A DNA stretch of 64,000 nt from contig JAFDXL010000009.1 in assembly GCA_018267955.1 (NCBI GenBank), positions 302,717 through 366,716 of the forward strand, read 5' to 3'. The DNA comes from Bacteroidota bacterium (GTDB lineage Bacteria > Bacteroidota > Bacteroidia > Chitinophagales > Chitinophagaceae). The notes under the pieces are model-generated. The model saw nothing but the letters and a program-made list of their open reading frames with translations. It searched no databases and had not been told where the DNA came from. Below are positions 59,772 through 64,000 of this stretch, in pieces (the first letter of the stretch is position 1; each line of letters opens with the position of its first letter). Both the position numbers and the translations under genes were made by a program.

Positions 59772-61151
59772 TTAAGCCTCCCACATATCCACGCTGTACA
59801 GTGGCAGGGTTAGCTTTATCCGGGTGCCAACATTTTCTTCAGAGCTTACATCCATCTCCCCGTGGTGTATACGAATGATATTCCTGGTTAGTGGTAACCC
59901 TATACCATAGCCATTAAATTTGCCTGTGTTAGATGCCCTGAAGAAAGGCTCATAAATATACTGTATCTCTTTTGCCGGTATGCCTATCCCTTTGTCTTCT
60001 ATTATTACGATCACTTTTTTATTGGCAGCAGCAAGTGTTACACTCACGGGCTGGTTCATCGAATATTTACAGCCATTCAGCAGCAGGTTTACAAATGCTA
60101 TTTCCAGTAACTGGCTGCTGCCTCTTATCCATAATTTACTTTCATCTTCCGGCATCAGGTGCATTTGTATCATGATCTTACAACCGGGGATGATATTCTC
60201 CACCGTTTCCTTAGCTATATATAGTATTTCATCAGCGCGAAGCGGTTCAAATTCCGGACTATGTGTTGTATAGCCGGTTTGCGCCAGGTGCAGCAGGCTG
60301 CCTGTTATTTTCCGCAGGCGTTCGGCCTCTGCGAGGATTGTATTCATAGAGGCCTGGTATTGCTCCTGTGTGCGGGGTTTATTCAGTGCAAATTCAGATT
60401 CACCGATGATGGTGGTAAGTGGTGTATTCAATTCGTGCGATGCATTGCTGATGAAATTCTTCTGGGTTTCAAAAGTAGTTTCCAGCCTGTTCAGCATATC
60501 ATTAAAAGTATCTGTCAGCTTACTGATCTCATCCGTACCTCCATTACTTTCCAGTCTTAGGTGCAGTTGTGTACCGCTGATCTCATTCATACGCCTGGTA
60601 AGCATACTAACAGGCCGCAATATCACTTTAGAGAACCATAACCCTATGATACCCGAAATGATAGCAACGGCAAGGATAGTGAAGATGATCACACGCCGCA
60701 GGTTATACAGGTATGTATCACTAAACTCATTACTGGCCGATACAATGATGATATGCTGCGGGCTGCCCCTGTATAGATGTGCCAGGTATAGAAGCTGGCC
60801 TTCTCTATAACGCGCAGTACCCTTTGCTATAGCTTCGTTTACAAAGCTGGCAGGCAATTTCAATCCGTTCTCTGCAAGGTGTTGTTGAATATCTTTTACC
60901 GGCAGAATGTATTCTTTTTCACGGGGCAGTTTTTCAAGATGCTGTTTACGCACATCTTCAAATGCGCTCTTGGTCATGCCTGCTTCTTCAAACTGTATTT
61001 TAGATGCTATAACGGCGCGTATCTCCAGCCGTTTATAAAAGTCTTCAAAAGTATCCTGGTTAGCAAAATAATACTCTATCGTGGTCACCACTAGCATCAT
61101 GCCTATGGTCAGCAATACAAATATCAGTGTTATGCGGTACTGTATCTTCAT
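59772..61151 (-). CDS. HAMP-containing sensor histidine kinase
   Basis: 459 residues: membrane helix 1 (about 9-29), a periplasmic sensor region (about 30-150), membrane helix 2 (about 152-173), HAMP (about 174-228), HisKA with the phospho-histidine in NFISNASHELNTPLTTIIGE (His239), and HATPase_c with NLLLNGCKYSM, IIEDKGIGIP and FNGYGIGLPLTRNIIRIH. It is a class I kinase for the OmpR-type regulator encoded three bases upstream. The sensed signal is unknown. Confidence 0.94.
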   Translation of the reverse strand: MKIQYRITLIFVLLTIGMMLVVTTIEYYFANQDTFEDFYKRLEIRAVIASKIQFEEAGMTKSAFEDVRKQHLEKLPREKEYILPVKDIQQHLAENGLKLPASFVNEAIAKGTARYREGQLLYLAHLYRGSPQHIIIVSASNEFSDTYLYNLRRVIIFTILAVAIISGIIGLWFSKVILRPVSMLTRRMNEISGTQLHLRLESNGGTDEISKLTDTFNDMLNRLETTFETQKNFISNASHELNTPLTTIIGESEFALNKPRTQEQYQASMNTILAEAERLRKITGSLLHLAQTGYTTHSPEFEPLRADEILYIAKETVENIIPGCKIMIQMHLMPEDESKLWIRGSSQLLEIAFVNLLLNGCKYSMNQPVSVTLAAANKKVIVIIEDKGIGIPAKEIQYIYEPFFRASNTGKFNGYGIGLPLTRNIIRIHHGEMDVSSEENVGTRIKLTLPLYSVDMWEA

Positions 61152-61154
61152 CGC

Positions 61155-61841
61155 CTATTCCGGTTTCAGTATATACCCCATCCCCACCACAGTATGTATC
61201 AGTTTCTGCTCATGATCTTTGTCGATCTTTTTCCTAAGGTAGTTTACATACACATCCACCACTTTGGTATTCATGTTAAAATCCACACCCCATACATGTT
61301 CCAGCATATCCATACGCGATACCAGTCGCCTTGCATTGGTCATCAGGTATTTCAGCAGGCGGTATTCTGTGGCAGTCAGGTCTATCTTTTGCCCGCTGCG
61401 TGTGGCGGTCTTATCCTGCAGGTTCAGTTCCAGGTCGGCTACTTTTATTTTTTCGGTATCAGATGTGGCAGCGTTTCCTTTTCCCCGCCGTATCATACTT
61501 CGCACACGCGCCAATAGCTCTGCAAGCTTGTAGGGCTTTACAAGATAGTCATCGGCTCCGCTGTCCAGCCCTGCAACAATATTCTGTGTAGTGCCCAGTG
61601 CGGTCAGCATTAGTATTGGCGTAGTATCGCCGTTAGCACGTATTCTTTTACACAGGTCCAGCCCGTTGATGCCGGGCAGCATAATGTCCAGTATCAGCAG
61701 GTCGAAGCTGTTTCGTGTAGCCATATCCAGCCCGGTTTGCCCATCGGGCGCCAGGCTCACTTCATAGCCTTCTTCTGCCAGGCTTCTTATTATCAGCGAT
61801 GCTACAGAGGCTTCATCTTCTACCAGTAATATATTGTTCAT
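61155..61841 (-). CDS. OmpR/PhoB-type response regulator
   Basis: 228 residues: receiver (about 1-118) with VEDE, Asp52 in LLILDIMLPG, and Lys in LVKPYKLAELLARVR; and a winged-helix Trans_reg_C domain (about 130-226, LTATEYRLLKYLMTNARRLVSRMDMLEHVWGVDFNMNTKVVDVYVNYLRKKID). Followed three bases later by its kinase gene. It is divergent from the UspA-like and bestrophin genes, and four 7-base direct repeats at 11-base spacing lie between, the arrangement bound by this family as tandem dimers. Confidence 0.94.
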   Translation of the reverse strand: MNNILLVEDEASVASLIIRSLAEEGYEVSLAPDGQTGLDMATRNSFDLLILDIMLPGINGLDLCKRIRANGDTTPILMLTALGTTQNIVAGLDSGADDYLVKPYKLAELLARVRSMIRRGKGNAATSDTEKIKVADLELNLQDKTATRSGQKIDLTATEYRLLKYLMTNARRLVSRMDMLEHVWGVDFNMNTKVVDVYVNYLRKKIDKDHEQKLIHTVVGMGYILKPE

Positions 61842-61917
61842 ATCAGGTTAGCTAAAAATAACCTGTATAATCTTATAATTGTTGATTCGACTGCCGTTTT
61901 TAACGACTTCTCAACAT

Positions 61918-61957
61918 TTCTTACCAAATTCTTACTTCTTTCTTATTGTATTCTTTA
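61918..61957. promoter_or_regulatory. Four TTCTTAC-type direct repeats at exact 11-base spacing
   Basis: TTCTTAC (61918), TTCTTAC (61929), TTCTTAT (61940) and TTCTTTA (61951): 7-base units with 4-base spacers, the layout of a pho box bound by OmpR/PhoB-type regulators. The array lies 14 bases before a candidate -7 box at 61971, in the activator position for the UspA-like gene, and next to the regulator's own gene. Confidence 0.68.
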
Positions 61958-61970
61958 CAGGAGCTTACCG

Positions 61971-61978
61971 TATCTTAA
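61971..61978 (+). promoter_or_regulatory. Candidate -7 box (TATCTTAA) for the uspA-like operon
   Basis: Six of eight bases match TANNTTTG, 39 bases before the ATG at 62017. A weak match is expected of an activator-dependent promoter; a TTG lies 22 bases upstream. Confidence 0.35.
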
Positions 61979-62016
61979 CCCCGGCATTGCATCTTGCACT
62001 AACAAAACGATGTGCA

Positions 62017-62544
62017 ATGAAACATATTCTTATCCCAACAGACTTTAGCATTCCGTCTCTGAATGCGGTACACTCGGCAATGGCCGTTTTTAATGATGCT
62101 CCGGTCAGGATCACATTGTTCAATTTGCTGCGGATGCCTGATGAATTGCCGGGTATTATTTTCCGGGCCATGCGTAGTAAGCATTATTCGCTCATCACAG
62201 ATGATTTTAAGGAAGGTTGTGAAATACTCGAGAACCGCTACGGCGCTTCCCTGCATAGCCTGAAGGTGAAATTTGCTTTCGGCAACACAGTTTCTTACCT
62301 GCGAAACTGGCTGGATGGCGAACAGGTAACGGATATCCTTATCTGCCCCGATATACCACTGGGCTTACCATCATCTAAAAGTATCGCTATGGTACCGTTG
62401 CTAAAAAACACAGGATATAATATCGTCAGCATTTCATCAAAAGCAAGATACCAAAGCCTGGATACCACCACCATCAGTATGCTGCGCGAACGGGGGATCA
62501 GATTGTTAAAACAGGAAACAGAAAACTATGCTGCTAAGAAGTAA
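62017..62544 (+). CDS. UspA-like universal stress protein
   Basis: 175 residues from the ATG at 62017 (MKHILIPTDFSIPSLNAVHSAMAVF); the longer frame from 61879 covers the promoter region and lacks family sequence. The N-terminal Usp strand and the DFS nucleotide-site start are clear. The usual ATP motif G-x2-G-x9-G-S/T is replaced by a weak C-terminal part (LICPDIPLGLPSSKSIAMVPLL), so ATP binding is uncertain. The 3' end overlaps the bestrophin gene by 17 bases, which couples the two. Confidence 0.75.
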   Translation: MKHILIPTDFSIPSLNAVHSAMAVFNDAPVRITLFNLLRMPDELPGIIFRAMRSKHYSLITDDFKEGCEILENRYGASLHSLKVKFAFGNTVSYLRNWLDGEQVTDILICPDIPLGLPSSKSIAMVPLLKNTGYNIVSISSKARYQSLDTTTISMLRERGIRLLKQETENYAAKK

Positions 62545-63445
62545 GATACCATTGAAATATATCCTGGGTAAGATAAAGGTGGGATTGATAGGTGTTTCTA
62601 TCTACGCCATTGTGATAGCAATATTATACGATTCTTTCCATGTTACCCGTATTACCATACCGCTAAGTGTGCCTATGATATTGGGTACAGTTATATCTTT
62701 CCTCTTAGGCTTCCGGTCCAACCAGGCTTATGACCGCTGGTGGGAGGCCCGCATTATATGGGGGGCTATAGTAAATGATTCCCGCACACTGGCAAGACAG
62801 GTACTCACATTTGTAGATAACGGCTATGCATCCTCAGAAGCGCAGCAATTCAAGGAACGCTTCATACGCCGGCAAATGGGCTGGTGCTTTGCACTATCGC
62901 GCCACCTGCGCAAACAAAAGCCTTTAACGGGCATTAAAAGCTATATGACGGAGGAAGAGATTGCGCAGGTATCCAGGTACAGCAACATTCCTAATGCCAT
63001 GCTGGAGATGCATGGACGGGATATTCAATATGCTTTGGATGCAGGCTGGATCAATCAATACCAGCAGGTAGAGCTGGACCGTACACTCAGCCGCCTATGC
63101 GACTCTATGGGTAAGTGCGAACGTATTAAGAATACCGTATTCCCTGCTACCTATAGTCTGTATATGCATTTTGCTATGAATCTTTTTATTGCATTACTGC
63201 CGTTCGGGGTTATAGAATACTTCGGATATATGGAAATACCGTTGGTGATAGCTGTAGCTGCATCGTTTATGCTGATAGAGAAAATGGCGATCCACCTACA
63301 GGACCCATTTGAGAATAAGCCTACAGATGCACCTATGACCACTATATCGCGCAATATAGAACGCGATCTGAAGCAGATGCTCAACGATCATCACATTATT
63401 GAGGACGCGGAGCCCGTTAACCATAAACAATACTATGTATTGTAA
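62528..63445 (+). CDS. Bestrophin family ion channel (UPF0187)
   Basis: 305 residues of the bestrophin/RFP-TM family: two N-terminal membrane helices (about 16-34 and 38-58, PLSVPMILGTVISFLLGFRSNQAYDRWWEARIIWGAIVNDSRTLARQ is the signature), two C-terminal helices (about 218-255), and EKMAIHLQDPFENKPTDAPMTTISRNIERDL near the end. Bacterial bestrophins form pentameric channels, often cation-selective. It is translated after the Usp-like gene with a 17-base overlap and probably regulated by the divergent OmpR-type regulator. Confidence 0.9.
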   Translation: MLLRSKIPLKYILGKIKVGLIGVSIYAIVIAILYDSFHVTRITIPLSVPMILGTVISFLLGFRSNQAYDRWWEARIIWGAIVNDSRTLARQVLTFVDNGYASSEAQQFKERFIRRQMGWCFALSRHLRKQKPLTGIKSYMTEEEIAQVSRYSNIPNAMLEMHGRDIQYALDAGWINQYQQVELDRTLSRLCDSMGKCERIKNTVFPATYSLYMHFAMNLFIALLPFGVIEYFGYMEIPLVIAVAASFMLIEKMAIHLQDPFENKPTDAPMTTISRNIERDLKQMLNDHHIIEDAEPVNHKQYYVL

Positions 63446-63473
63446 TAGAAAGGGGTCTTTTTAATAACAGGGC

Positions 63474-63497
63474 AAAGACACCTTTCCAGGTGTCTTT
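63474..63497 (+). terminator. Terminator after the bestrophin gene
   Basis: AAAGACACCT-TTCC-AGGTGTCTTT, a perfect ten-base-pair stem with a four-base loop. Confidence 0.85.
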
Positions 63498-63521
63498 ATT
63501 CATATCGGTGGTGTAACAAAA

Positions 63522-63551
63522 AAACAGGCCGCTTACTACAGCGGTCTGTTT
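63522..63551 (-). terminator. Terminator after the VOC gene (minus strand)
   Basis: AAACAGGCCGC and GCGGTCTGTTT pair over 11 bases (one G-T wobble) around an eight-base loop; on the minus strand the stem runs into T residues. It is the counterpart of the 63474-63497 hairpin for the convergent gene. Confidence 0.8.
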
Positions 63552-63569
63552 ATGATTAAGTGACATTCA

Positions 63570-63998
63570 TTACATCTCATTGGGCTGTAGCAGGCTCACC
63601 CTGTTGCCTTCAGTGTCCTCAATAGACATCCATAGGCCTACACCAGGTATCATCATCGGCTCCATGCTGATGCCTCCGTTTTCGTCCATAGCCCCCAGTA
63701 TCTTTCCCCCGCTTGCCTTCACCGCATCCATGGCCGATTTTACATCCTGCACCGCTATTACTACAGATGGTGCCTGCGATTTCGGATCGTCTGTCTTCTG
63801 GTAAAATCCGCCATTGATAGTGCCGGGTGTCTTTACCATTCCCTTATCATCTGTCTCTGCAGTATGCGCCACCACATAGTTGCCCATCTCAGCGCCTAGC
63901 TGCTGCATATTCCAGCCAAATGCCGATTCGTAGAATTTTTTCATGCGCTCCCTGTCAAGGTAGCCCATCTCAAAATGCACAACAGGATTTTTACTCAT
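63570..63998 (-). CDS. VOC (glyoxalase-like) family protein
   Basis: 142 residues with one beta-alpha-beta-beta-beta module repeated: NPVVHFEMGYLDRERMKKFYESAFGWNMQQLG at the start and VVIAVQDVKSAMDAVKASGGKILGAMDENGGISMEPMMIPGVGLWMSIEDTEGNRVSLLQPN at the end. VHFEM, and ED near the C terminus, are the usual metal-ligand positions of the fold. The substrate cannot be predicted. The start codon is two bases from the window edge; the N terminus looks complete, but its promoter is outside. Confidence 0.85.
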   Translation of the reverse strand: MSKNPVVHFEMGYLDRERMKKFYESAFGWNMQQLGAEMGNYVVAHTAETDDKGMVKTPGTINGGFYQKTDDPKSQAPSVVIAVQDVKSAMDAVKASGGKILGAMDENGGISMEPMMIPGVGLWMSIEDTEGNRVSLLQPNEM

Positions 63999-64000
63999 GT

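Noticed and set aside
61879..62016. Longer N terminus of the UspA-like protein
   Set aside because: It would translate through the direct-repeat array and promoter; MKHILIPTDFS is the family start.
1..64000. tRNA, rRNA, CRISPR, insertion sequences, phage or toxin-antitoxin loci
   Set aside because: No cloverleaf, transposase, integrase, cas gene or regular spacer array could be found by reading; the XRE-membrane pair lacks toxin features.

Overview
The window looks like a chromosomal segment of a Bacteroidota bacterium, most likely order Chitinophagales (inference). The signs are a type IX secretion (T9SS) C-terminal domain, a FecI/FecR sigma/anti-sigma pair, a TonB-dependent receptor with a carboxypeptidase-like N-terminal domain, several Bacteroidota-only DUF families (DUF6048, DUF6452, DUF4260, DUF6051-like), TANNTTTG-type -7 promoter boxes, and few Shine-Dalgarno sequences. 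I found no tRNA, rRNA, CRISPR array, insertion sequence or phage gene. Coding density is high, and only two gene-free stretches exceed 300 bases (about 9334-9757 and 55099-55548).

Layout. 1-5500: end of thioredoxin reductase, a small unknown gene, a Crp/Fnr regulator followed by an FNR-type palindrome and a DUF4260 membrane protein, CvfB, DUF4412 and DUF58 proteins. 5490-11437: DUF6048, DUF6452, a coiled-coil protein and pheT on the minus strand, divergent from dnaB; the intergenic region holds DnaA-box-like sites, and DnaB ends in an SSB-like acidic tip. 11450-14331: RRM protein, small proteins, MFS exporter, isochorismatase-like protein. 14381-18575: a quinone-detoxification-like operon (YceI, two ring-cleaving dioxygenases, MhqD-like esterase, cupin) behind a second Crp/Fnr regulator, again with an FNR-type box just after the regulator's stop codon. 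18726-25459: DUF975-like protein, flavodoxin, DUF4268, DusB, small proteins, KUP potassium transporter, beta-CASP nuclease. 25549-30445: periplasmic peptidylprolyl isomerase and two tandem TlpA-like thioredoxins. 30605-37499: RlmD, small lipoprotein, XRE regulator with a membrane partner, YCF48-like lipoprotein, LysS, TrmH-like methyltransferase, glycosyltransferase.

37560-45359 is the most distinctive region. It holds an ECF sigma factor, FecR, a protein joining an STN signalling domain to a 16-residue-period repeat solenoid, a second repeat protein, a TonB receptor that lacks an STN domain, and a head-GIN protein. The same 10-base motif AGTAGGGGTA lies upstream of the sigma gene, the second repeat gene and the receptor gene. 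I read this as a self-contained cell-surface signalling regulon in which the STN domain is supplied in trans to the receptor.

45556-63998: DUF481-like protein, DUF6051-like hydrolase, acetyl-CoA synthetase, a 1841-residue T9SS-exported adhesin-like protein with a well-matched promoter, DUF1801, a lipoprotein, a TPR histidine kinase with LuxR-type regulator, and a HAMP kinase with OmpR-type regulator. The latter pair is divergent from a UspA-like protein and a bestrophin. Four 7-base direct repeats with an exact 11-base period sit in that divergent promoter, as expected for an OmpR/PhoB-family binding array.
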